A stretch of DNA of 64,000 nucleotides from Streptomyces sp. CB02959 (GTDB taxonomy: Bacteria; Actinomycetota; Actinomycetes; Streptomycetales; Streptomycetaceae): the NCBI RefSeq assembly GCF_002803155.1, contig NZ_NNBP01000027.1, positions 1-64,000 on the forward strand, written 5' to 3'. This document shows positions 16,183 through 23,905 of the stretch, piece by piece. The position numbers and the translations under genes were made by a program. The first letter of the stretch is position 1; every line of letters starts with the position of its first letter. Below the pieces are notes generated by a model. It worked only from the letters and a program-made list of their open reading frames with translations, did no database searches and had not been told where the DNA came from.

Positions 16183-17907
16183 TCAGCTGACCAGGGACTT
16201 GATCATGTGCACCGGCCGCTCGCCCAGCGGCCGGATCCGGTAGGCGCCGACCGCGGCGGGCACGGTCAGCGTCTCGGCGAAGACCAGCTCATGGGTCCTG
16301 CCGTCGGCTGTCTCGATCACCACGCCGTCGCCGGCGGAGATGTTGAGGATGTGGAAGGTGCCCTCGGTGTCGTCCTCGGCGGGCTGCGCGCCGTCGGCCT
16401 CCGGGTCGATGACGAAGCGCCGGACTTCGTAGAACATCTCCGGTAGGGCGCCGATGACCTCCTCGCGCCAGCCCGGACCCTCGCGCAGCGTCCGCGGTTC
16501 CTGGATGAGGTCACGGACCACGTCCTCGCCCTGGCGGCGGGTGTCGAGGTTGGCGAAACCGTGCTCGTACGGCAGCGGGCGGGAGTTGCCCTGCGCGTCC
16601 TTGCGCAGCCAGTCGTAGAAGCGCAGCGAGTACAGGTACGGGGTGGCGCTGATCTCAAGGACGAGGTTGCCCGTTCCGGAGGCGTGCGGGGTGCCCGCCG
16701 GGATCATGTAGAGCCGCCCCTCCTCCGAGGGGTGGCTCTGCACGAAGCGCTCGACATCCGCCTCTTCACCGTGCTCGATGGCCGCCACGATCTGCTTGCG
16801 CATCAGATCGATGTCGGCGTCCTGCTGCAGACCGAGGTGGACCCGCGGGTCGTCACCGGATGTGGCCGTGACGTAGTAGGTCTCGTGCTGGGTGTACGGC
16901 CAGCCGAAGCGGGTGCGCATGTACTCGGCGCGGGGGTGCAGATGCAGGGAGAGGTTGCCGCCCTCGACCGTGTCGAGGTAGTCGTAGCGAATCGGGAAGG
17001 ACGTGCCGAACTCCTCGTGCACGGCCGCGCCCAGGAACTCCACCGGGTGCAGCACGCACAGCAGCTGGAACGGCAGCTCCACCTCCGCCTCCGGGCCGTC
17101 ACCGACCAGTACGCCCGCCTCGGGCGCGATCAGCTCGTAGCCGAGGGCGGTGTTGCCCTTCTGCGGTTCGAAACCCAGCTCGCGCGCCGCCCACTGGCCG
17201 CCCCAGGGCGTGGAGTTGAAGTACGGGCGGGAGCGCACCGGGCCGTCGGCGAGTGCCGCGAGCGTCGCGCGCATCGTCGCACCGTCGACGGATGCCGGGG
17301 ACGCGGGGTGCTGCAGGTCGAGCCAGCGGTCGATGCGGAGGGCGATGGCGTCGCGGTGCGCGTCGGTCATCGGCCAGTCCGCGTAGAAAAGGCGCCGCAG
17401 GTCACCGGGCTCGCGGTGGCGGCCGAGGTTCACACCGACCGGCAGCTCCCCCGCGGCGATGGCCGACTCCGCGTACCGCTTCGGCAGGTCCGCGTACCAC
17501 AGCACGTCGTGCCGGACGAGCGCCGCGCCCGGGCCGAACACGACGAGCAGGCCCTCCGCGGGGCGCTCCACCTGCGGTAGCGCGCGGTAGAGGTCGCCGA
17601 GGGAGTTCTGCGCGAGCGGCAGGTAGTACGGGTCCGCGTCAGCGCCGGCGCTGTCGCCGGTGCGGTCGAGGACGGTGTCCCAGTCGGCCTCGTCCTCACG
17701 GAGATCCAGCAGCCGGGCCGGTACGTCGCGGTCGGCGAGAGCGGCGGCGAGGGAAGCGGTGGCGGCGATCCAGTCCAGGGCGGCCGGGCCGTCTACGGCG
17801 AGAACCGCGGGCCCCGCGGGAAGCGTCTGCGCGGCGGCGGCCCAGCCGCTGACCACCGCCCCCTCGACGGCGGCGTATCGGGGGTTGCGTTCGTAGGAAC
17901 GGGTCAC
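16183..17907 (-). CDS. long phosphomannose-isomerase-type enzyme with N-terminal kinase-like domain
   Basis: 574 aa from GTG 17907, which has CAGGAGC 8 bases upstream; in-frame extension would run through the operator. The C-terminal half is a class I mannose-6-phosphate isomerase cupin with metal ligands in LSLHLHPRAEYM, QHETYYVTATSG and MIPAGTPHASGTGN. The N-terminal half (about 30-230) resembles the uridine-kinase-like domain seen in long bacterial PMI-like proteins but shows no Walker A lysine motif. The locus also has a conventional ManA on the other strand, so this enzyme may act on a different or rarer hexose phosphate. The first gene of the leftward sugar operon, it is divergent from manA. 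Confidence 0.8.
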   Translation of the reverse strand: MTRSYERNPRYAAVEGAVVSGWAAAAQTLPAGPAVLAVDGPAALDWIAATASLAAALADRDVPARLLDLREDEADWDTVLDRTGDSAGADADPYYLPLAQNSLGDLYRALPQVERPAEGLLVVFGPGAALVRHDVLWYADLPKRYAESAIAAGELPVGVNLGRHREPGDLRRLFYADWPMTDAHRDAIALRIDRWLDLQHPASPASVDGATMRATLAALADGPVRSRPYFNSTPWGGQWAARELGFEPQKGNTALGYELIAPEAGVLVGDGPEAEVELPFQLLCVLHPVEFLGAAVHEEFGTSFPIRYDYLDTVEGGNLSLHLHPRAEYMRTRFGWPYTQHETYYVTATSGDDPRVHLGLQQDADIDLMRKQIVAAIEHGEEADVERFVQSHPSEEGRLYMIPAGTPHASGTGNLVLEISATPYLYSLRFYDWLRKDAQGNSRPLPYEHGFANLDTRRQGEDVVRDLIQEPRTLREGPGWREEVIGALPEMFYEVRRFVIDPEADGAQPAEDDTEGTFHILNISAGDGVVIETADGRTHELVFAETLTVPAAVGAYRIRPLGERPVHMIKSLVS

Positions 17908-17937
17908 ATCGTGCTCCTGAATCGTCTGCGTTGTGTA

Positions 17938-17951
17938 TGTTAACGATAACA
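17938..17951. promoter_or_regulatory. LacI-type operator between the divergent isomerase genes
   Basis: TGTTAACGATAACA, with symmetrical TGTTA/TAACA arms around a central CG, 31 bp upstream of the long isomerase start and 140 bp upstream of manA. It could govern both divergent promoters. It matches the site at 16117-16130. Confidence 0.75.
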
Positions 17952-18091
17952 ACCGGATGGCCTCCCGTTCAAGGGCCATGACCGTGCGACCCCGGGCGTA
18001 CCGCGGCAGACCGCACACCCGCCCCCGCGGCCCGCACCGGAAAGCCGCCGCTCGTCCGTACCACTCGTCCGCAGAGTCAGGAAGACGCCGC

Positions 18092-19321
18092 ATGGACCGC
18101 CTCACGAACACCGCACGCCCCTACGCCTGGGGCTCCGCCACCGCCATCCCGAAGCTGCTCGGCGTCGAGCCCACGGGCGAGCCGCAGGCCGAACTGTGGA
18201 TGGGCGCGCACCCGGGAGCGCCGTCCCACATCGACCGGGGTGACGGGCTCGTGGCACTCCACCACCTGATCGAGGCCGACCCGGAGGGCGAGCTCGGGCC
18301 GGAGGCGGTGCGGGCCTTCGGCCCCCGGCTGCCGTTCCTGCTCAAGATCCTCGCCGCCGAGGCACCGCTTTCCCTTCAGGTGCATCCGGACCTCCCCCAG
18401 GCCCGGGCGGGCTTCGCCGACGAGGAGGAGCGGGCCGTCCCGATCGACGCGCCGCACCGCACCTACAAGGACGCCGGCCACAAGCCCGAACTGCTCTGCG
18501 CCCTGACCCCCTTCGACGGTCTGTGCGGCTTCCGGCCGATGCCCGAGGCCGCCGCGCTGCTGGCCGGTCTCGCGGTCGACTCGCTCGGGCCGTACGTCGA
18601 CACCCTGCGCGCCGGACACGCGCCGGACACGCTGCGAGAGGTCTTCACCGGCATCCTGACCGCCTCGCGAGAGACGACGGCGGCGACCGTGAAACAGGCC
18701 GCCGCGGCCGCGGAACGCCTCGGCGCCGCCGACGGTCCGTACCGCGGTCCGTACCGGGACGACTACGCCGCCTATGCGTCCATCGCCCGCCACCACCCCG
18801 GCGACCCGGGGGTGATCGCCGCGATGCTGCTCAACTTCGTACAGCTGCGGCCCGGCGAGGCGCTGTACCTGGGCGCCGGCGTGCCGCACGCCTACCTCGC
18901 GGGGGTGGGCGTCGAGATCATGGCCAACTCCGACAACGTGCTGCGCTGCGGGCTGACCCCCAAGCATGTCGACGTACCGGAACTGCTCCGCATCGTCCGC
19001 TTCGAGCCGAGCGTGCCGGAGGTGCTGCGCCCGGAGCCGGTCGACGGAGAGGAGGCGTACGAGACACCGACCGCCGAGTTCCGGCTGTCGCGGTACGCCG
19101 TCGCCGACCGAGCGCGGATCGCCGGTCCCGTCGCCCCGCAGATCCTGTTGTGCACGGAAGGCCGGATCGAACTGCACGCCGTTGCGACGGGCCGTCAACT
19201 AACCCTGAAGCAGGGGCAGTCGGTATTCGTCCCGGCAGACGCGGTCGGCATCGGGAGCGTCGGCGCGGGGGTGGAGGTCCGCGGATCGGGCGTGCTCTTC
19301 CGGGCGACGGTCTCCGTCTGA
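18092..19321 (+). CDS. manA: mannose-6-phosphate isomerase, class I
   Basis: 409 aa from ATG 18092, with AGGAAG upstream. It interconverts mannose-6-phosphate and fructose-6-phosphate. The type I signature includes NTARPYAWGS at the N terminus, PQAELWMGAHPGAPS, LKILAAEAPLSLQVHPD (Gln/His zinc ligands), DAGHKPELLCALTPF (Glu ligand) and YLGAGVPHAYLAG (His ligand). Length and order match typical actinobacterial ManA. It is divergent from the long isomerase gene with the LacI operator between them. Confidence 0.93.
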   Translation: MDRLTNTARPYAWGSATAIPKLLGVEPTGEPQAELWMGAHPGAPSHIDRGDGLVALHHLIEADPEGELGPEAVRAFGPRLPFLLKILAAEAPLSLQVHPDLPQARAGFADEEERAVPIDAPHRTYKDAGHKPELLCALTPFDGLCGFRPMPEAAALLAGLAVDSLGPYVDTLRAGHAPDTLREVFTGILTASRETTAATVKQAAAAAERLGAADGPYRGPYRDDYAAYASIARHHPGDPGVIAAMLLNFVQLRPGEALYLGAGVPHAYLAGVGVEIMANSDNVLRCGLTPKHVDVPELLRIVRFEPSVPEVLRPEPVDGEEAYETPTAEFRLSRYAVADRARIAGPVAPQILLCTEGRIELHAVATGRQLTLKQGQSVFVPADAVGIGSVGAGVEVRGSGVLFRATVSV

Positions 19322-19463
19322 GCCGTCGCGTGGAACGGCGACGACCGGGCCTCCTGGGACTCGACGTGCCATGACCGTCCGATCCAGGTCGCCTGGCGAT
19401 ACCGGGATCGTCCGCCGGCTGGGGCGGCGGCGTGACCTGCCGGAACGCCATGGGCCGTAGGGG

Positions 19464-19494
19464 GCTGCCGCCGTCGGGCCGCGACGGCGGCAGC
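19464..19494. terminator. terminator hairpin between convergent genes
   Basis: GCTGCCGCCGTC (19464-19475), 7-nt loop, GACGGCGGCAGC (19483-19494): a perfect 12-bp GC stem between the 3' ends of manA and the secreted-protein gene at 19510. It has no T-tract, as is usual in Streptomyces. Confidence 0.75.
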
Positions 19495-19509
19495 GCTCTC
19501 CGCAGATGT

Positions 19510-20112
19510 TCAGCCCTTGCGGGGGGAGAAGGTGCCGCCGGCATCGCCGTGGGCGGTGCAGTCCGTGTCGCGGTAGCGGTCGACGAAGGTGCCGGTGAGG
19601 TAGGTGAACGCGTCGTACGTCTGGTTCATGGGCAGGTCTTCACCCACCCTGAACCGCAGCTGCACGTGGACGGACTCGCGGGGCTTGAGCGTCTTCGGGC
19701 CGGGGATGGTGCCGCCGGCGTTTCCTTCGGCCTGGCGCAGCGTCTTCCAGGCATTCTGCGAGGTGTCCCAGTACTGCAGATCGCCGTACGGGCTCAGGTC
19801 GCGCTCGCCCTCGTTGTAGATGTAACTGCCCAGCTTGGCGCTGAGTTCGAACGACTTCAGCTCCTTCGCCGAGGCGTTGGTGAGGGTGGCGGTGTAGGTC
19901 GTCCACTGCGTGCCGAGAGTGATCGACTTGGGTATGCCGAACGAGCGGCCCACGAAGGTGTTGTTGTGGTACTCCCCGTAGGCGGTGTCGACGTCGTAGC
20001 ACGTCGGGATTTCCGCGGCAGGCGCTGCCTGGGAGGCGGGCGCGGCGGCCACCGCCACGGGGAGCAGGGCGGCCGTCGCGGCCGAGGCCGACAGGACGCG
20101 GCGCAGCTTCAT
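19510..20112 (-). CDS. secreted protein, about 200 aa, related to the neighbouring LAXTG protein
   Basis: A Sec signal peptide is clear: MKLRRVL, then an alanine-rich hydrophobic core and likely cleavage at AQA-type ASQAAPA around residue 30. The mature part is a beta-rich domain (TTYTATLTNASAKELKSFEL, LQYWDTSQNAWKTL, LKPRESVHVQLRFRVGE). The same pattern of Trp, LTN, WKT and PR-x-QLR occurs in the upstream LAXTG-anchored protein, so the two are probably paralogous domains. The family is not recognised. There are two cysteines in the mature protein (TCYD and TDCTA). Confidence 0.7.
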   Translation of the reverse strand: MKLRRVLSASAATAALLPVAVAAAPASQAAPAAEIPTCYDVDTAYGEYHNNTFVGRSFGIPKSITLGTQWTTYTATLTNASAKELKSFELSAKLGSYIYNEGERDLSPYGDLQYWDTSQNAWKTLRQAEGNAGGTIPGPKTLKPRESVHVQLRFRVGEDLPMNQTYDAFTYLTGTFVDRYRDTDCTAHGDAGGTFSPRKG

Positions 20113-20222
20113 GAAGATCTCTTTCCAGGTTCTTCGGACCCTTGGAGCCTTTGTTTCCGATGTCTTTGAGCAATAAGGCCGCGGATCCTTGGGTTGTCAG
20201 GTTCTTGGAGGAATGGTTGGGC

Positions 20223-21356
20223 CTACGCGGTGATGTCCGTGGCGCCCGGACCGGCCGCGCCCTTCCGGCGGCGCACGCCGATGACCGCGCCCGCGCCGAC
20301 CACCATCGCGGCTCCGCCGGCGAGTGCGATCGCCGGGAGCGCGGACGAGGAGCCGGTCGCGGCGAGGTGGGCGCCGCCCATCGGGCCGAGGCCACCGGTG
20401 GAAGCGGAACCACCCGTACCGGCTCCGGGCGCGGCACTACGGCTGGGCTCGGCCGTGGCACCCGGCTTGCCCGGCTCGGTGGGCTTGGCGGTCGGGGGCT
20501 GCGTCGGCTTCGCGCCCGCGGGGAGGATGGTGAAGTCGTACCAGGCTTCCTTGGCCGAACCGCAGGAACCGTCGGAGTTGCGATAGTCGCCGGCGGCGAG
20601 CGCGTACCCGGCGCCGGGCTTGGCGTCCTTGACCACGCGGGTGCGCAGTTGGAGCGTGAGGGTGCTGCGCGGACCGACGGCGAAGGAGCCGAACAGGTCG
20701 TCGGGCTCCGCATCGTGGAAGGTCTTCCACCGCCCCGTCTTGGCGTCGCGGTACTCGGTCTCCAGCTCCCAGTACGGCCGGTCGACGTCCTCGGCGGAGG
20801 ACACGCGCAGGAAGGGCTGGACCTTCGCCAGGGGCTTGCCGGTGGTGTTGGTGAGACTCATGGAGAAGGGGGTCCAGGCCCCGCCCGCAGTCAGCTGGGA
20901 CGGCAGCCCCTGGACGGCCACGTGCAACTGGTCGGACTCGAACGCGCAGGACCGACCCGCACCGTCGGAATCACCGGCGTCCTTGCCTCCCTCGGTGGCA
21001 CCACCCGCACCGGCGGTCCCCGCAGTGGTCCCTCCGGCGGTCCCCGCGGCTTTCAGCGGCTTGCCCTGGGCGGCACGGGCGGCCCCGTCGCGGTCGTGGG
21101 ATGCCAAGCCACCGGCAGCGGATTCGCCCGGACGCCGCGGCGCGTCCGGGTTACCCGTTCCACCTCCGCTCGTTGCGGAATCCGCCGCCCGGTCCGCGGG
21201 TGTTGCGGCATCGGAGGAGTCGGGGGAAGCCGGTGTGCGGGGACCGGCCTCGGACACCGGATCCGTGGCGAACGCGGCGGCGGGCGCGGCCAGTACGGCG
21301 GCAGGCGCTATCACGGCAGCCACTGCGGCGGCCGTCAGGGTGCGGCGAATCCTCAT
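20223..21356 (-). CDS. LAXTG-anchored surface protein (class E sortase substrate)
   Basis: 377 aa. An N-terminal signal peptide is followed by a low-complexity Ala/Gly/Asp stretch (about 35-145). A folded domain (AFESDQLHVAVQGLPSQL to TLQLRTRVV) comes next, then a Pro/Thr/Lys wall-spanning linker. The C-terminal sorting signal is HLAATG, a hydrophobic helix and RRRKG. LAXTG is the motif used by class E sortases of actinobacteria (established knowledge); cell-wall attachment is therefore expected. It is followed 110 bp downstream by a soluble secreted relative and may be co-transcribed with it. Confidence 0.85.
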   Translation of the reverse strand: MRIRRTLTAAAVAAVIAPAAVLAAPAAAFATDPVSEAGPRTPASPDSSDAATPADRAADSATSGGGTGNPDAPRRPGESAAGGLASHDRDGAARAAQGKPLKAAGTAGGTTAGTAGAGGATEGGKDAGDSDGAGRSCAFESDQLHVAVQGLPSQLTAGGAWTPFSMSLTNTTGKPLAKVQPFLRVSSAEDVDRPYWELETEYRDAKTGRWKTFHDAEPDDLFGSFAVGPRSTLTLQLRTRVVKDAKPGAGYALAAGDYRNSDGSCGSAKEAWYDFTILPAGAKPTQPPTAKPTEPGKPGATAEPSRSAAPGAGTGGSASTGGLGPMGGAHLAATGSSSALPAIALAGGAAMVVGAGAVIGVRRRKGAAGPGATDITA

Positions 21357-21446
21357 CCAGCAGACCTCTCGGATCCCAAGTACCGCCAGGGCGGCACAGG
21401 TTGACGTCTGTCACGTTCAGGCCATGCATGACGCATGGTGTGCGTG

Positions 21447-21478
21447 AGTGCACATGCAGAAATGCGTACATGTGCACT
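21447..21478. repeat. perfect 10-bp inverted repeat
   Basis: AGTGCACATG (21447-21456), 12-nt spacer, CATGTGCACT (21469-21478), about 90 bp upstream of the LAXTG gene start. It is surrounded by several other TGCAT/ATGCA words. It may be an operator for an unknown regulator; it lacks terminator character because it is AT-balanced and upstream of a gene. Confidence 0.6.
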
Positions 21479-21679
21479 CCTTCGCCTCATACATGACCAC
21501 TCACACTGCAAAAAGGTTGCACGCTCAAGTCACTGAAGTGGCGCCTGGGGGTGGGAGGTATCCCGGGATTTCCGTTGGGGCCCGTCTTCGAAGATCAGCG
21601 GGCGGTGGATCGCGGTGGGGGCTACGGCGCCGTGAACACACCGTCCATGAGCGGGAGTTGTTCGCCCCACTGATACCGC

Positions 21680-21752
21680 GACGCGGCATCGCCATCCGAT
21701 ACGAGAAGGCCGCCACCTCCTACGAAGCGGCGGCCACACTCGCAACTCCTGC
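21680..21752 (+). pseudogene. IS5-like transposase C-terminal scrap
   Basis: The frame reads RGIAIRYEKAATSYEAAATLAT, which strongly resembles the conserved end of a common Streptomyces IS5-type transposase (RYDK-ATSY-AAVTLAS). Only about 24 codons remain. Confidence 0.55.
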
Positions 21753-21831
21753 TCCGGCGTTCGAGGTGGCCGACGTGCGTGGCCTTACCCGGTTCCGCAT
21801 GCCGCCCTTCGCCCATGAGTGCCGGGTGGTG

Positions 21832-22545
21832 TCAGTTGTCCGTGCCGTCGCCGGGGACGGTGCCGTCGGGGCTGGTGTGCCAGTTGGTGACGATGGGCTT
21901 GTCGACCTTGACGGCGCCGGTGGTGACGCTTACGGGGTTGGGGTCGGAGTTGCCGATGGCCGCGATGAGGAAGTTGAACTCGATGCCGTTGTCGTCCTTG
22001 GTGGTCTTGGGGTTGATTCCGGCGTAGACGGTCTTGGAACCGCTGAGTTCGATCGCCGGGCCGACGGACTGCTCGGCGGGCTGGGCTTCGATGCCCTTGG
22101 AGCCGAAGGAGATCGAGGGCAGGGCGCCGGGGATGGTGCAGGTGATGCCGGCCTTGGCGTGGGCCGAGAGCAGGATGTAGCCGCCTGCCTGGGACCTGGA
22201 ACTCGCGCTGAAGGTGAGGTCGTTGGCCCCGCAGGTCTGTCCGTGGCCCTTCTTGCTGCCCGACGGCGCCGATCCGGTGCCCGAGGAGGAGCCTCCCTTC
22301 CCCGCCTTGCCGTTGTCGCTGCCGGAGGTGGCCTTGCCGCTGTCGGAGGAGGTGCCCTGGTCGCTGCCGGAGGTGTCCTTGCCGGTGTCGTTCGACGCGG
22401 CGTTGGTGGCCTTGCCGGAGGCTGCGGAGGTGCCGGAACCGCTGCCGTCGGCCGGGCCGCAGGCGGTGACGGTCACCGCGAGTGCCGCACCGGCGGCCGC
22501 GGTGAGCGCCACGCGTCGGAGTCGGGCGGTGTAGGTGCGCTTCAC
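21832..22545 (-). CDS. DUF4232-type lipoprotein
   Basis: 237 aa. A lipoprotein signal peptide ends in the lipobox VTVTAC at about residue 29. A Ser/Gly/Asp/Lys-rich disordered linker follows (to about 100). The DUF4232-like domain begins at CGANDLTFSASS and includes a TCTIPGALPSISFGS segment and NFLIAAIGNSDPNPV. It is exposed on the outer face of the membrane. The function of DUF4232 is not established. It is monocistronic. Confidence 0.8.
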   Translation of the reverse strand: MKRTYTARLRRVALTAAAGAALAVTVTACGPADGSGSGTSAASGKATNAASNDTGKDTSGSDQGTSSDSGKATSGSDNGKAGKGGSSSGTGSAPSGSKKGHGQTCGANDLTFSASSRSQAGGYILLSAHAKAGITCTIPGALPSISFGSKGIEAQPAEQSVGPAIELSGSKTVYAGINPKTTKDDNGIEFNFLIAAIGNSDPNPVSVTTGAVKVDKPIVTNWHTSPDGTVPGDGTDN

Positions 22546-22962
22546 GGTTGTTCCTCGTTTCGTTCAGGGACACACAAGGGCCAGGCCACAGGCCCGCTGC
22601 CCCGTTCATCGGGCGCCTTCATCCTCCCCCACACCGCTACCGGCCTGCTAACGCGTCACTGACGCCCGCTCAGGCCACCGTTAGAGGAGACTTGTTCGAC
22701 GCCGAAGTCGTGATCCCCATTAGGGAGTTTCTTTCAGGGCATCTGCTCATTGGTGCGGGTGTGTCGTCGGCTGACGCCCAGTGGGTTCGATCGGGCCGTT
22801 GTTGCCGGACGGGAGGCCACAGGCCGCCGACCCGGGGCTCGAGAGGGCTCCCGCCGAACTCATCGGCGGGAGCCCTCCGTCGATCGCACCTGGCGCGCGG
22901 GGCGTTGTCCTTACGTGCGGCCCCGCTGGCCGGGTGGGCAGGCTATGCGCGGCTCATGCGCG
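22546..22962. other. intergenic region between DUF4232 gene and NRPS operon end
   Basis: It contains the promoter side of the DUF4232 gene and, at 22844-22876, the terminator of the NRPS operon. No gene is seen. Confidence 0.5.
22844..22876. terminator. strong terminator at the end of the NRPS operon
   Basis: AGGGCTCCCGCCGA (22844-22857), 5-nt loop, TCGGCGGGAGCCCT (22863-22876): a perfect 14-bp stem about 90 bp past the stop of the SDR gene, the last gene of the leftward operon. Confidence 0.8.
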
Positions 22963-23862
22963 TCACGGATTCCTGCTGGTTCCCTTGGTGAGCTGGTGGA
23001 ATCCGCGGTCCAGGGCGGCGTCGGGCAGCAACCGTGAGAGCAGGGCGGCGGTCCGGGCGTCATTGCCGACGCAGTAGCGGGTCCGGGGCTGGGCGGAGGT
23101 CAGTGCGCGGAAGACGGTGCGAGCGAAGTCCTCCGGCTGGGTGCCGCTGGACTGCGCTCGTTGTTCGTTCATCCGCAGGAACTCCTCGAAAGGCAGTCGG
23201 TAGAGTTCGGCGATGTTGTGGGGAGTCTCGTTCAAGATCTTCTCGCCGGCCTCCCGCACCTTGTGCCATATCGGGGTCGCGATCGCGCCCGGCTTCACGA
23301 CGGAGACCGAGATCCCGAAGGGCCGCAGTTCGCGCCGGAGCGCGTCGCTCATTCCTTCCTTCGCGAACTGCCCGGTCGCATAGGCGCCGAGGTAGGGCAT
23401 CGCGACGCTGCCCACCCCCGAGGAGATGTTGACGATGCGACCGCGGCTCCGGCGCAGTTGCGGCAGGAATGCCTGGGCGACGGCGACGGCGCCGACGACA
23501 TTGGTGTCCAGCTGCTGCCGCAGCGATGCGGGCTGCACGCACTCCAGCGGGGCGGAGACGCAGGTACCGGCGTTGTTGACCAGGCCCCACACGCCGTGTT
23601 CGGCCACGGACGCGGCGACTTCGGCGGCAGCGGTGCGGATGCTCTCCTCGTCGGTCACGTCGAGGAGGAGGGGCCGCAGCCGCGCGGAGGACGCGTCGGC
23701 GCGCAGCTTCTCACCGTCTTCGGTCTTGCGGACGCCGGCGAAGACCTGGAAGCCGCGCCGTTCCAGTTGGAGCGCGCAGTGTCTGCCGAGTCCGGTGGAG
23801 GCTCCGGTGATGACGATGGTGCGTCCGGCGGGGCTCAGAGGCTTGGCCTTCTGGTGGAACAC
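22963..23862 (-). CDS. short-chain dehydrogenase-like protein of the NRPS operon, catalytic Lys missing
   Basis: 299 aa from GTG 23862 (AAGAAGG upstream). The Rossmann fold is intact: VITGASTGLGRH for NAD(P) binding, LLLDVTDEES, and LVNNAGTCV. NISSGVGSV gives the catalytic serine. The active-site Tyr-x-x-x-Lys should read YxxSK but is YATGQ (about 155-160), confirmed at nucleotide level, so the lysine is glutamine. The protein may be catalytically impaired, have a changed mechanism, or serve a binding role. It is the third gene of the NRPS operon, 43 bp after the monooxygenase-fusion gene. Confidence 0.85.
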   Translation of the reverse strand: MFHQKAKPLSPAGRTIVITGASTGLGRHCALQLERRGFQVFAGVRKTEDGEKLRADASSARLRPLLLDVTDEESIRTAAAEVAASVAEHGVWGLVNNAGTCVSAPLECVQPASLRQQLDTNVVGAVAVAQAFLPQLRRSRGRIVNISSGVGSVAMPYLGAYATGQFAKEGMSDALRRELRPFGISVSVVKPGAIATPIWHKVREAGEKILNETPHNIAELYRLPFEEFLRMNEQRAQSSGTQPEDFARTVFRALTSAQPRTRYCVGNDARTAALLSRLLPDAALDRGFHQLTKGTSRNP

Positions 23863-23905
23863 GTGACCTTCTTCCGTGGTGGGGGTGTGGATGCCGATCT
23901 GCCGG

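Larger units (their letters stand above)
21357..21831. other. intergenic region with an inverted repeat and a transposase scrap
   Basis: 475 bp between two leftward genes with no intact gene. It holds the perfect inverted repeat at 21447-21478 and a short IS5-like transposase remnant at 21680-21752. Otherwise the left part probably contains the promoter of the LAXTG gene, judged only from position. Confidence 0.5.
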
